The notes under the pieces were generated by a model. That model searched no databases and was not told where the DNA came from. It worked only from the letters and a program-made list of their open reading frames with translations. From NCBI GenBank assembly GCA_902651635.1, contig CACRSC010000073.1, positions 1-46,195 on the forward strand: 46,195 nt of DNA, written 5' to 3'. Source of the stretch: Mastigamoeba balamuthi. Taxonomy: Eukaryota; Evosea; Mastigamoebida; Mastigamoebidae. This document shows, piece by piece, positions 10,479-21,500 of the stretch. Position numbers and translations under genes: made by a program. Every line of letters begins with the position of its first letter. Position 1 is the first letter of the stretch.

Positions 10479-10706
10479 CTACTGGTGCCCGGTGCCCCTG
10501 CAGGCTGAGCACGGCGTCCTGTAGCCTGAGGGGCAGCCGCGGCACGTGTTGCACTCAAGGAAGCCCTCGCTGCCGCAGATGTTGCACGCGAGCAGCAGCC
10601 CAACGCCGTAGCACGCGGGGCACGCGATCCTGCCCGTGCCACGGCATGTGCGGCACCCCAGGTGGTCGACCCACCCGCTGCCAAAGCAGTTGCGGCACAC
10701 CGGCAT
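10479..10706 (-). CDS. DnaJ-type zinc-finger mini-protein (CxxCxGxG repeats)
   Basis: From ATG 10706-10704 the ORF encodes 75 residues made almost entirely of Cys-rich units: CRNCFGSG, CRTCRGTG, CPACYGVG, CNICGSEG, CNTCRGCPSG and CSACRGTG, then HQ and stop. This is the pattern of the central zinc-binding domain of type I DnaJ/Hsp40 proteins, without a J domain or substrate-binding domain. Such stand-alone modules often act as thiol-redox or chaperone accessories, which here is only inference. The frame stays open upstream to another ATG at 10850, which would add 48 residues of non-conserved sequence. I prefer 10706 because the added residues lack structure and the duplicate copy at 12445-12690 preserves this upstream part like a leader, not like a coding region. 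Confidence 0.65.
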   Translation of the reverse strand: MPVCRNCFGSGWVDHLGCRTCRGTGRIACPACYGVGLLLACNICGSEGFLECNTCRGCPSGYRTPCSACRGTGHQ

Positions 10707-10850
10707 GGCTGTGTGTTGGTCTCCTGTTGCTGCTGTTGCTCTTTGCGTTGTGGCCACACCGTGACCGTTTTTCTGGCCGGGTCTTGAACGAGAAAAACAC
10801 CACACGTCAACGATATTATGGCTGTTTTCCACGTCAGAACCCCCACTCAT

Positions 10851-11354
10851 GGAAGACTATTTTCAACGCGTGTTGCCCGCCGGAGATGCCGCTTCTCACT
10901 CTTCTTGCGTGAAATGGCAGCATAAACACACAACTCCCGAACTGATTCTCAGTAAGGCAGGCCCTCTGCATCGTTATCCCAAGAACAGCACTGTATACAA
11001 TATGATGCGTGCATGTGCAAGAGCTCACAGTGTCATCCATACCATGAATGTACTCACTTCGCTGAAGGCATCATGAGACATGGATGGGCATGTACCCCGG
11101 GTCATAGGGTTGTGGGACCTCTGCTACTTGCTACCGGCCCTCTTGCGTTCCGAGCAGAGATACGGATTTCCTCCACACACACGTGGCATGTGACGTGAAC
11201 CCCGCAGATTTCTTGGCCGCAGGCCGCACGTCTTTTCGTGATGCTGCTCCCGCGTGAGGTCCACCCACACATCACACCAAAATCCAAGAATATTCACGGC
11301 TCCCCGCTGCGCGATCAGAGGACCATTGACACCGTACCCCCCCCCCCCCGCGCC
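10851..11354. other. No recognisable gene before the assembly gap
   Basis: Moderately AT-rich DNA with a 75-codon plus-strand frame (10851-11076) that lacks any recognised motif. The stretch ends in a C homopolymer immediately before the N run, which probably caused the assembly break. Confidence 0.5.
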
Positions 11355-12068
11355 NNNNNNNNNNNNNNNNNNNNNNNNNNNNNNNNNNNNNNNNNNNNNN
11401 NNNNNNNNNNNNNNNNNNNNNNNNNNNNNNNNNNNNNNNNNNNNNNNNNNNNNNNNNNNNNNNNNNNNNNNNNNNNNNNNNNNNNNNNNNNNNNNNNNNN
11501 NNNNNNNNNNNNNNNNNNNNNNNNNNNNNNNNNNNNNNNNNNNNNNNNNNNNNNNNNNNNNNNNNNNNNNNNNNNNNNNNNNNNNNNNNNNNNNNNNNNN
11601 NNNNNNNNNNNNNNNNNNNNNNNNNNNNNNNNNNNNNNNNNNNNNNNNNNNNNNNNNNNNNNNNNNNNNNNNNNNNNNNNNNNNNNNNNNNNNNNNNNNN
11701 NNNNNNNNNNNNNNNNNNNNNNNNNNNNNNNNNNNNNNNNNNNNNNNNNNNNNNNNNNNNNNNNNNNNNNNNNNNNNNNNNNNNNNNNNNNNNNNNNNNN
11801 NNNNNNNNNNNNNNNNNNNNNNNNNNNNNNNNNNNNNNNNNNNNNNNNNNNNNNNNNNNNNNNNNNNNNNNNNNNNNNNNNNNNNNNNNNNNNNNNNNNN
11901 NNNNNNNNNNNNNNNNNNNNNNNNNNNNNNNNNNNNNNNNNNNNNNNNNNNNNNNNNNNNNNNNNNNNNNNNNNNNNNNNNNNNNNNNNNNNNNNNNNNN
12001 NNNNNNNNNNNNNNNNNNNNNNNNNNNNNNNNNNNNNNNNNNNNNNNNNNNNNNNNNNNNNNNNNNNN
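11355..12068. other. Assembly gap (714 N)
   Basis: Run of undetermined bases, preceded by a run of about 14 C. Confidence 0.99.
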
Positions 12069-12444
12069 CCCACAGCGCCACAATCAGCTGCCCGCCGAGC
12101 CGGTGGAGCTCCGCGGCGGCAGCAGAGGCTGCGGCAGCGGCGGCGTCGGCAGCTACGTCGTTCGTACTCGACGGCAACGACGGGGAGAGACGCTCTGCCC
12201 TCGCACGCGGCCGCTTTGTGCAGGCGGTCGCTCGGTGCGCGATCTACCCCGACGCCCCCCACAGCGCTCCTGGCGTGCAAGGGCCATGGCAGTCGCCGCC
12301 TCAAGCCCGGGTCTGGGCTTTGGCGCACGGCAGAGGGCGCGGGGCGCATGCGTGGCTGCTGCGTCCCTCCGCCTCTTCCGTCTCCGACCGCGTCGCCGCC
12401 ACTGGAGCTTTCCAGGCTCTCGCTGCCGCCGCAGACGCTGCATG

Positions 12445-12690
12445 GGAGCATCAGCCCAACGCCGTAGCACGCGGGGCACGCGATCCTGCCCGTGCCGCGG
12501 CATGTGCGGCACCCTAGGTGGTCGACCCACCCGCTGCCATAGCAGTTGCGCCGGCTGTGTGTCGATCTCCTGCTGCCGCTGTTGCTCCTTGCGTTGTGGC
12601 CACGCATGACGGTTTTCTGGACGGCCGGGTATGATCGAGAAAAACACTGCACACGTCACCGATATTTCGGCCGGTTCCCGCATCTGACAG
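12445..12690 (-). pseudogene. Degraded duplicate of the DnaJ-type zinc-finger gene
   Basis: On the minus strand this segment is a close copy of 10590-10850. The translation of the shared part reads CYGSGWVDHLGCRTCRGTGR then CPACYGVGLMLPCSVCGG. Both upstream leaders also match (tttttctcgatc against tttttctcgttc; gtggccacaacgcaa in both). Relative to the intact copy it has lost about ten bases that include the start codon and first Cys codon. The downstream zinc motifs are replaced by unrelated Gly/Arg-rich sequence that runs toward the N gap. It is therefore most likely a truncated duplicate, although an alternative upstream start with a spliced 3' end in the gap cannot be excluded. Confidence 0.6.
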
Positions 12691-12920
12691 GGGTGGGCCA
12701 CTGCTGCAACGCGTCTCCACCGCAGTTGCCGCCTTATTGGCACCGACCTCGCCGCTTCGGACTCCTCTTGCGGAAAGGAAAACGCAGAAAGCACAGAACA
12801 ACACCCCGAGAGAGACGGTGACGTCGGCAAGAAAAACAAACCTGCCGCCTTTTGCTCAGGGAGCCCGGAGATCACACAGATTGTCCGCGCCCCGAAAAAT
12901 CGCTTTGTCGGTTGTTCGGA

Positions 12921-14578
12921 ATGGGCGCTGTGCCGGACGCTCAGGCTGCCCTCTCCATCCAGCTCACTTACAGGTTCGTGTCCCTACCCCGCCCGGGCTC
13001 CATTTCGCCGCCCGCCGCCTTCCGGCGATGGCGCCCCCGCCCAGCCCACATCAACTGCCCCTTCTGCCGGGCACAGTATACCCCACCCCTGCACTGCACT
13101 GCACCCAACGGACGAAGGGACCAACGAGCGAACCCCAACCCCAACCCAACACCTCACACACGCATCCCCCCAACTCCCATACTTACCGCACGGCAACCCC
13201 CACCCCAACAACCCTTCCCCGACAGGTGTTGGAAGGCGTCGAGGGAGCTGTCGAGGCGCGTGCGGGCCCACGTGATGCGGTTCAAGGTGGCCTCGGAGAT
13301 CGCCACGAGCGAGGCCGTCTACGCCCAGGGCCTCCGCGTGCTCATGTCGGCCTTCGCGACGCCCTCGCGCAGGGCCCTGGGCAGCCACTTTGACGAGATC
13401 TTCGGGGGCGTGCCGGCGATGCTGGCGCTGAGCACGGAGCTGCTGGAGCAGCTGACGGCGCGCCTGTTCTCGTGGACGCCGCAGCAGGCGCTGGGCGACA
13501 TCGTGGGCGCCTTTGTGCCCAAGATGATCGACGCCTACAGGCCCTACGTCTCCACCTACGACCAGCGCGTCGCCGCCCTCGAGCGCCTCCGCCAGCAGCG
13601 CAAGGCCTTCAACGACGCCATCCTCCAGGGCACGCCCTCTGCTCCTGCTGCTGCTGCTCTCCTCTTCCTCTGCACCTCTGTTGCTGTTGCTCCTGCTGTT
13701 TCTGCCTCGTCTGAGCACACACACACACACACTCTCTCTCACTCACTCTCTCACTCACACACACTCTCTGATGTGCAGGCGAGGAGAGGCCCGAGTGCAA
13801 GGGGCTCAAGGTGGGCTCGTTCCTGATCCTGCCCGTGCAGCGGGGGCCACGCTACGCGCTGCTGATACGCGAGCTGCTCAAGTACACGCGCGAGGACCAC
13901 CCGGACTACCCGCGGGTGGCCGAGGCGCTGCACCTGGCCGAGTGCTCGATGCGGCAGCTGAACGAGGCCACGCGGGCCGCCGAGGTGATCGGGACGATGC
14001 GCAGGAACGTCGTCCACGTCGAAAAGCTCGTGCGCGGCTTCGACGACGACAGCCAGTTCCTGCGCGAGGGCGACGCCGTCGAGGTGCTGCCCGACTCGCG
14101 CACGCGCAGCGTCTACCTCTACGCCTTCCGCGGCATCGTCGTCGTCGCCGAGCAGCTGCACGGCAGGGACAGGCTGCGGACGGTCCTCTCTGGGAAGCTC
14201 AAGCACAAGCTCTCGTGCCTCGCAGCGGTCCACGTGGGGGAGGCGCTGCCCCTCGAGGTCTCGGTGCCCGGCAGCCTCGGCCAGCTCAGGTGCGCGGCCG
14301 TCAGCATCGAGGACACCAAGAGGAGGCACCACGTGTTCGGGTTCCTCTCGGCCCAGCTCCGCGACGTCTGGCTGGCCGTCTTCAGGGAGAGCGCCAGGGC
14401 GCCGCCCGAGGCGGCCCTCTCGCGCGGCCCGCAGGGGCTAGCAGCGCAGGACAGCGGCCGCCTGGTGGCGGAGATCGCGGGCGGGGGCAACAGCAACAGC
14501 AACAGCAGCAGCAGCCTGGCCGCTGCGGCCGTCGGGAGCGTTCTGCTCGGAAGCTCGTTTGGAGCGTCGGATGAGTAA
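12921..14578 (+). CDS. DH-PH RhoGEF, copy A
   Basis: Three exons (12921-12973, 13226-13629, 13779-14578) give 418 residues. Residues 12-32 (ALSIQLTYRCWKASRELSRR) form an IQ-like calmodulin-binding motif cut by intron 1. The Dbl-homology domain follows: SEIATSEAVYAQGLRVLMSA, LLEQLTARLFSW, and the diagnostic third conserved region LILPVQRGPRYALLIRELLK. A PH domain (about 230-350) contains SVYLYAFRGIVVVAEQL and HKLSCLAAVHVGEALP. The tail is Ser/Asn-rich. Such proteins catalyse GDP release from Rho-family GTPases near membranes. Intron 2 (13630-13778) is best read as GC-AG (CAGG|GCACGC) and holds a CT/CA microsatellite. The stop lies within GAGTAAGT, itself a good donor, so an alternative 3' exon is possible. 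An AATAAA sits 142 nt downstream. It is a close paralogue of the gene at 28479-29855. Confidence 0.88.
13716..13770. repeat. CA/CT microsatellite in RhoGEF A intron 2
   Basis: Runs of CA and CT dinucleotides inside the intron. Copy B has only a short remnant of this repeat, so its length is a recent difference between the paralogues. Confidence 0.85.
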
Positions 14579-14719
14579 GTGGGCCACCTGTGTAAGAGAG
14601 AGAGACTTCACACAATCACGTTTCATTCCCCACCATTCGAATCAAACCCTAAGTTCTCGAGTTTGACCGTGTGCACTGTTCTGTTCGATGAGACGCGAGC
14701 GGTGGGTGGTGTGCTTGTC

Positions 14720-14725
14720 AATAAA
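14720..14725 (+). terminator. AATAAA polyadenylation signal candidate
   Basis: Canonical hexamer 142 nt after the RhoGEF A stop, in the short convergent interval before the PARP-protein stop on the other strand. Confidence 0.5.
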
Positions 14726-14914
14726 CTTCAAGAAACCGAGGGTTTTTAAAAAAGAACCGTGAGAAACAAGGGAGGACCCTTCAGATGAATGAACATGCAC
14801 GTCATACAGCAAAATATGGCACGGGGGTGACCACTAGTATGGGTCTCGTCTATGAGGACAAGAGAATTATTGCTAGTCAGACAGAAAACCAGTATTCGAC
14901 AAACCACTGGTGGC

Positions 14915-17900
14915 TCACAGAACCCCAGGGGGAATCTCTGGGTAGTCCGGCATTGTGTCGGGCACCACGAACACAGTGTGCTGCTTTGGCCGTATCTGCA
15001 CTGACCTCTTGGGAAATGCTGGCAGTTCCCCATCACCGTCAATTCGAGAGGTGTGATCTGCTCCCATCCTCTGTACAGCTGGAGGGTTTGCTGGCAGATC
15101 GCTGGCAACAGGCTGAGCTCTCCCGTCTGCAGCTCCTGTCCTCTCGAAAGTGGGTGGCTTTGCTGGCAGATCGCTTGCAACAGGCTGAGCTCTTCCATCT
15201 GCAAATTCCAAGATGCCTTGATGCAACGAGGATTCCTGCAACCCTTCTCCTATCTTCGGCTCTGGCTGAGCTCTGGGGTCCGGTAGAGAGTCCCTGGCCA
15301 CTGGCCCCTTTTGTGGTCTCGCCTCTCCAAGTTCTGCTGCCGATGTGATGGCACCGGACTCCAATTCTCTCGGGTCTTTCCACACCATGTTGCCGGCATC
15401 CGCGCCTGTGGGCCCGGCAATCGGTACTCCCTCGAAGGCCTGCTTCCCGGGCAATGGGGTGGTGAGAGACTCGACGGCCAGAGAGGGCTCCACAGGGATC
15501 GAGGGCTGCAGGAACACGAGGTAGCGAGGCAGGCACTGCGAGCCGTCGAACACCACGACCTCGTGGTACACGGCCTCCTCGAGGCTGCGCACGGGGTAGA
15601 AGTTGGCCTCGTGGGGGTCGCTCGACGCGGGGCACACGGGCACCCAGTGCGCGTCGTAGTTGCCGTGGGCCGCTTTGCCCTCGAGGGCCTCCATGTCGCC
15701 GTCGACGACGGGCAGCGCAGAGAAGAACGAGACCCAGTTGACGAGCAGGGCCCCGCGACAGTAGACCTCGTAGGCGTAGCGGGCCTCGTACGAGTTGTAT
15801 ACCCCCTTGCCGAAGAACCCGCTGTCGGTGGTGGCGAGGCTCGCGAAGCCCGTCCGCAGGACGCTCTGCAGAACCTCGGGGCGCGTCCCGTGCCACGCGA
15901 GCAGCAGCCGGATATCCCCAAGGCGACTGCTCTTTGCGCTCCACAAGGACTTGTTGCAGAAGACCCCGCACCGGCCCACGTGCTGCACTGGCGGCTCGTA
16001 CCTGTACTCGGCTGCGAACTGCTCCAGCTGCTCGAGGATCTTCTCTCGAAGCTTCTTTTTGCCCTCTGTCGCGCCGTAGGTGTCCAGGGAGTCCTCAGGG
16101 TGCTCGTACATGTGGGCATTCTTGCGCAGGTGCAGGTTGTCCACTCGGCGTTCGAACGCGGGCATCAGAGCATCACATCTGACGGCCTCTATACGGGCGA
16201 TGTCGTACCCGGGAACAGGGCAGCGCGAGTACGAGGCGACAACACGCCGCACGTCCTCCGCGCCGACGCACGTGGAGCTCCTGTAGTGCGCCTTGCGGAG
16301 CTCTGCGTCTGTGAAGGGCCCCAGGCTCCAGGGACTGCGAGACTTGTTGCTGCCCATCCACGACGTCGCGGGCCACACGAGCGCCGGCACGATGAAGGCG
16401 ATTGCTGTCACAATGGTGGGGGGGATGAGGACGCAGTACCACACCGCAAAGGAGGTGGTCGCCGTTCTCTTGGTGGCAACAACAAAGTCGAAGGACAGCG
16501 ATGTGCTCTGGTTGCAGTCGTCCGTAACAGTCACGACAACAGCATGGGAGCCACTCGGGCACGTAACACCCAATGCAACGCTGTCTATCCCCGAGAACAG
16601 GGGGCCGGTGCCTGCGGTCGGCAGCCCGAGAGGCCGAGTGGGAATTGCATGAATTTGCGAGCACAGACCAGCCTCTGCGTAGATCCGTCCACTGCACATA
16701 GTGGAGACAACGAATGACGGCGTCCACAGTGACCCGCCACGAGCTACGAAGCCCGACGTGTTGGACAGCGTCAGAGAGGCCGAGACGGGCACCACCAGGT
16801 CCAGCCACGAGACTGCGCCGTGCGTGTCTGCGATCGCTGCCCAGAGACTGATATTTGTGCACGAGTTCCGAGGGTCGGTCGAGGGGTTTCTGATCTCGCC
16901 TTCAATGCACCCCGTTGAGGCGTTGTACAAACTATTCGCGTTGCACGGAGTCACGAAGATGACGGTCCGGGTGTGATTGCCCTTGTAGTGGTAGAGCTCG
17001 TCAATGCAAACAAGGACCCGAGATCCAACTGAGAGGTTTGCGAGACTGAGGAGGACCGTGCGATTCAGCGTCGGCGGCGAGAAGCCCTCGAGGACGAGCA
17101 GTGAGTGGTCCGATCCTACTACAACGCCGTCTGCCCCGTCTGCGGCTACGACATTGCCGGATCCCGCAGCGGCAAGAACATCGCCAGAATTGACTCCGCT
17201 GCCGACGAGCTTCGTGTGCGACCACGTGAGGATACTGGCACCCGCACCCGCAGCCAGGGCCGCGGGGCTGGCGCTGCCGTACACGACGTAGACCTTTCCA
17301 GCCCCCGATGCAGCCCAAGGGCTGCCGACGGCGATGTCCGCGAGGCCGTCGGAGTTGAAGTCGCCTGCGGCAGACAGCAGAGTGCCACACCGCTCGTAGC
17401 CAAAGTGGCAGTGCAGCGACGGTGCAACAGACATGGCATCGACGTCGACGACCTGCGGGAGGGCACTAACATTGCGTATCACGTAGACGTGGCCCGACTG
17501 CGGCACCCCCTCGGGGCTCGGGTCGAGGGGAGCAGCGATGGCCACGTCTCCGGCGCCGTCGCCATCAAAGTCTCCGACCCCGCAGACCCTCCATCTACCT
17601 CCCGACTTGGAGGAGACGAACTCGCGTGTGCGGACGTACTGCTGTTCCTCGAGCAGGTTGACAGACCCTCTGCCCAGCCAGTCCGCTGGCCCGCGAGACC
17701 CTCCGAACACAACAAAGGCCCGCGGAGAGAGTTCGAAGCCGATGACCAGGTCCGCGAAATTGTCCGCGTCCACGTCTTCCGCAGCGCGTACAGACCACTG
17801 CTCGTCGGACGCGGGCCCCTGCAGCCTAACGCCGTCCAGCAGTGACACGTTTCTGCGATTGCGCCACCACTGACCCCCACGCAGGACGACGCCGTGGCCA

Positions 17901-18488
17901 GTGGCGCCAACGGCGACTTCCGAGCACCCGTCCCCGTCGAGGTCTCCCACGAGCGCGACAGACGACACGTTGGCCCAATTGCATATGACGGGCACCACTC
18001 CGCTGGCGTTGTCGAGCGGGAGCACTGCGGGCGGCCACTCGGGGCGGCCCAGAACGACGTACACACAGGCAGGGTGTACCCCGGCCAGCGAGCCCACCAC
18101 GATGTCGATCCTGCCGTCTCCATCGATGTCTGCGCCGCCGTCGAGTGCGGCACCGATGCCGGGCGGGCCAGCGATGGCCAGAGACCTCTGCGGAGGGGGA
18201 CCGCCAAAGAACACGCGGACGCCTGCCGCCGAGGCTGGTGTCGGGTCCCCCACGAGCACGTCTGCGCGGCCGTCGCCGTCGACGTCGCCCGCCCTCGCCA
18301 CCTACCCGGGCGGGTGCCGCGGAGGTTACTGGGCGAACGAGGCCGCGTTCTGTGTCGCCGAGGAAGACACTTGCGGGCAGAGAACGGAACTGGAGCACGG
18401 AGGGCTCGGAGGCAGGAATCCTCACGGCCATCGCGCATGCGAGCACCGCGATTGCGGACACCCGGCCAGCGGCGGATTCCGAGGGCAT
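14915..18488 (-). CDS. Receptor-like FG-GAP propeller / TM / PARP-catalytic protein A
   Basis: A continuous frame runs from about 18301 to the stop at 14915 (about 1,128 residues). The N-terminal half has at least six calcium-loop FG-GAP repeats (GDVDGDGRADVLVG, DIDGDGRIDIVVG, GDLDGDGCSEVAVG, EDVDADNFADLVIG, GDFDGDGAGDVAIA, GDFNSDGLADIAVG), typical of integrin-alpha-like extracellular beta-propellers, with several N-glycosylation sequons. One transmembrane helix (FAVWYCVLIPPTIVTAIAFI, near 16440) follows. The cytoplasmic part is a PARP-type ADP-ribosyltransferase: LLAWHGTRPEVLQ (His), FFGKGVYNSYEARYAYEVY (Tyr), and YHEVVVFDGSQCLPRYLVF (Glu), keeping the H-Y-E triad. A disordered tail carries two tandem repeats. 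A signal-peptide-like start MPSESAAGRVSAIAVLACAM (ATG 18488-18486) lies upstream in another frame; the join is unclear. Either a small intron (for example donor gtgagg near 18426 with the acceptor ending ggtag) or an inserted GTAG near 18305 is possible. It faces its paralogue head to head. Confidence 0.85.
15078..15206 (-). repeat. Two tandem repeats in the tail of PARP protein A
   Basis: Two copies of a unit of about 69 bp encode ADGRAQPVASDLPAKPP and ADGRAQPVASDLPANPP. They are nearly identical in DNA, so this is a recent in-frame tandem duplication in a Pro-rich disordered tail. Confidence 0.85.
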
Positions 18489-18596
18489 TGCTTATCCTGT
18501 TCTCGGATCCTTTGGTTCCACCAGAGGGGCGATGCGGCGAGGTCAGCGACCAAAAAAGGGGAACAGGAAAAGAACTATAAAAAGAACACACTGCTC
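18489..18596. promoter_or_regulatory. Bidirectional promoter between the two FG-GAP/PARP genes
   Basis: Only 108 bp separate the proposed ATG codons of the two divergent paralogues. Before the plus-strand ATG is a TATA-like box in agaactataaaaagaac (TATAAAAA at about 18576), within about 25 bp of the start codon, which implies a very short 5' UTR. The minus-strand side has a T-rich tract (ccccttttttgg) and gagaacaggataagca before its ATG. Co-regulation of the pair is inferred from the arrangement. Confidence 0.55.
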
Positions 18597-21500
18597 ATGG
18601 ACAGCGGGCTGCTGCTCGCTCTGGGGCTTCTGAAGCTCAGCGCGCTCGTACCCACCTGCATGGGCACTATTGAAACGCCACCTGGCCCCACCTGGCTGCC
18701 ACTGACGATAGGACGGATCTCCGATGGCGTAGAGGTCCGCGAGATGCCAGGCAACGTCTCCTGTGTTGCTGCCCTCGGCGATATCGACGGGGACAACTTT
18801 GGCGACCTTGCGTACGGCGCTCCCGCAGCCCTCGGCGGCGCGGGCAAGGCTGGCGTCATCTACGGTGGCTCCTACGCCGCCGAGGACCTCGCCGTCGGCA
18901 CCGCGCAAAACGACGCGATGGGGTGGACGGTAGCCTCTGCTGGAGACGTCGATGGCGACCGGCACACGGACGTTCTCGCAGCCACGCGGTCCTGCGCCCA
19001 CCTGATGACCGGAGTGACTCGTGGGACAGCGCCTGCGTCGTCTGTGCAGCTCTGCATCGCCAAAGGGCGTGGCCTCCAGTTGGTCTCTGCAAGGCTAGAG
19101 TCCCGGCGTACCCCAGCACACTCTTCCAAGAGCACATCTTCTCACTGTCTCCTTCCCACAGCGGCGTTGGGGATTTCGATGGCGACGCGTTCGACGACCT
19201 CGTCTTAGGTTCCAACGGGACGGCCTTTCTTGTGTGGGGAGGACGCTGGGCCAAGACTACCGGGTCCGCTCAGCTTCTGGAGCTCAACGGAACGACTCTC
19301 GGCACCGCAGGGGCTGCGCAGTACTCTGTTGTTGTGAGCCCGGGGGCTCCGAGAGATGCCTGGGTGGTCAGTCGTGTGGGCGATTTTGATGGCGATGGGC
19401 TGACGGACCTTCTGGTCAGCTTTATGATGCTCAGCACTGCGCACGTCGTGTTCGGCAGCTCGACGCGGTCGCCACGTCTCCTCCTGGGCCCCGAGACATC
19501 GCTCTCCCTCACGCTAGGCAAGGGCCTCGGTGGGTGGTCCGCTGCGGGCATTTCTGACCTCAACGGCGACGGCTTCGCGGACATCGCCATCGGAATGCCA
19601 CGGGAGCGAGGCCAGTCTGTGCACCCCGGCAGCGGCGTTGTCCTCGCCTTCCTGGGCAACTCCTCGTTCAGGACAGCTCCGAGGCCGACGCTCACGGAGC
19701 GCTCAGCCGCGTTCAGATTCCAGTGCAGCGACGCGCACTCTGGCTGCGGGGCTACAGTGACCTCCATCGGCGACATCGATGGCAGAGGACTGCCCGATAT
19801 CCTGATTGGCGCTCCTCAGTCGGCGTCGCTCGCCGGCGTGGCCTACATTGTGTTTGGCGAGGCAGTAATGACAATGCCCAGTATGTGGGACCAGGACATC
19901 GCAGCGTGCCTCGTTGGCTTCAGGGTATTTGGCTCGGGCCCCGGAGCACAGGACGCTGGTGTGGCCTATGCGACCGGTGATGTGAACGGGGATGACATTC
20001 CCGACGTGGCGCACTCTGGGGACCGCGCTGGAATTACTCTGCTGATGTCGAGAGAGGCTCTAGTCTATGATATGGAGAAGTCTGCGATGCTCCTGGCTGA
20101 TGCTCGTGTGGGAACTGTCTGGTCTGCGTCGTTCGGTGACCTCGTGCTCGCGAAGGGCCAGAGAAGCAGGTGCACCATGACACTGACACCTGCAAAGGAG
20201 CAGACAACTTGCTTTCGTTCAGTGTGGGCTAACTATAGTACAAAGTCGCAAACGGTCTCTGGGTTCGTGGCGAACAAGAACCCTGCCCCCAGTGACCCTT
20301 CGGTCTGGAGCAACCCGGAGCTTCTTTGGAATCTCAGCACGCAGTGGATTGACGACTGTACAAGATATGTGGATGTGACGGTTTCCGTATCATGCCCTGA
20401 AGGTGTCTCGCTGCATCACAGTATTAGCATTAAGTGGGAGACCAGTCTTCAAGTCTCACTGGCAAGTGCCTCGGTCAACGACAAGAAGTTTGTTCCAAAG
20501 TTCTCAGTTAGCACACCGTGCGGTTCAGATGTCACAGTCTGGGTCTTGGAGGGCTGCTCCTGGTACGCCGCCGTTCCAATTGGATTCATAAGAGGGCCTG
20601 TAGAGAAGGTCAATACCTGGCTCACAACAGATATCGAAAGAAAGTTCCTATGCTGGAGACACAGCAGACCGGTTGCCCGAGTTGACGATGCCTGCAACCA
20701 GACAGTCTTTGTTTCCTTCAGCGAAGTCTATGCGGGTTACTCGTGGAAAAGCACTCCGATAGTGGCCATCATACTTCCGATTGTGGTCGGATTTCCACTA
20801 TTCGTGTTTGGGTTCAGCTTCCTTGGGTATTTCTCGACCACAAAGCTCCCACGTAGTCGGCGGTCGTGGCACCCATACTACCGCCGAATATGTAAGTCGG
20901 AAAGGAGTATCAAGGACCTAATCAGGGGTGAGTACGAGAGGTCACCGGTCCCAGGCCTCCGGGCCATCCGAGTGTTCATGCTGGAGGATAGGCAGGAGCC
21001 CATGTTTTCCCATCGTGTCTCTCAGCTACAAGAGCGTGCCCAAAACCCAGCATTCGCCCCGCACTGGGAAAACGAGTGCTCTAATGTGGCGGCCAGAAGT
21101 TGTGTGATGGAAAAATTAGACTCGATTTCGCGGCCTTATAGAGACTCCAAGTACGACCGAGTGGGAATTGTCCTCGCGTGGCACGCAGCTGACCCCCTGA
21201 CGATTCGCACGGTCGCGGGATCTGGGTACTCGAACCTGTATACGGAAGAGGGTCTCTGTGGAAAGGGACTCTACTTCTCCCTCGAGGCGGGTCGGGCCTA
21301 TCGGGGCCAGCCGTGGCTGTTTGCCAATTGGGTCTCATATTATTCCGTATTCCCTGTGCTCCAAGAGGACTGCCCCTTTCTACAAGGCGGAACAAGCTAC
21401 GGCAATTGTGATGCCCACGTCGTCCCAATGCGTCCAATTGAAGCAGAGGTGGCATCTGGTTCTGGGACCCAGCAAGAATTTTCTGTGTGCTCCAACAAGG

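Noticed and set aside
10851-11076. A 75-codon plus-strand gene
   Set aside because: No motif, no homology, no conserved copy and no supporting splice or promoter context.
11124-12652. Frames of 300-450 codons crossing the first N gap
   Set aside because: Most of their length is undetermined X residues; only the DnaJ-like relic part has support.
15311-16717. A 468-codon plus-strand frame antisense to the PARP domain of protein A
   Set aside because: No recognisable domain, and the opposite strand has an unbroken catalytic domain with conserved residues.
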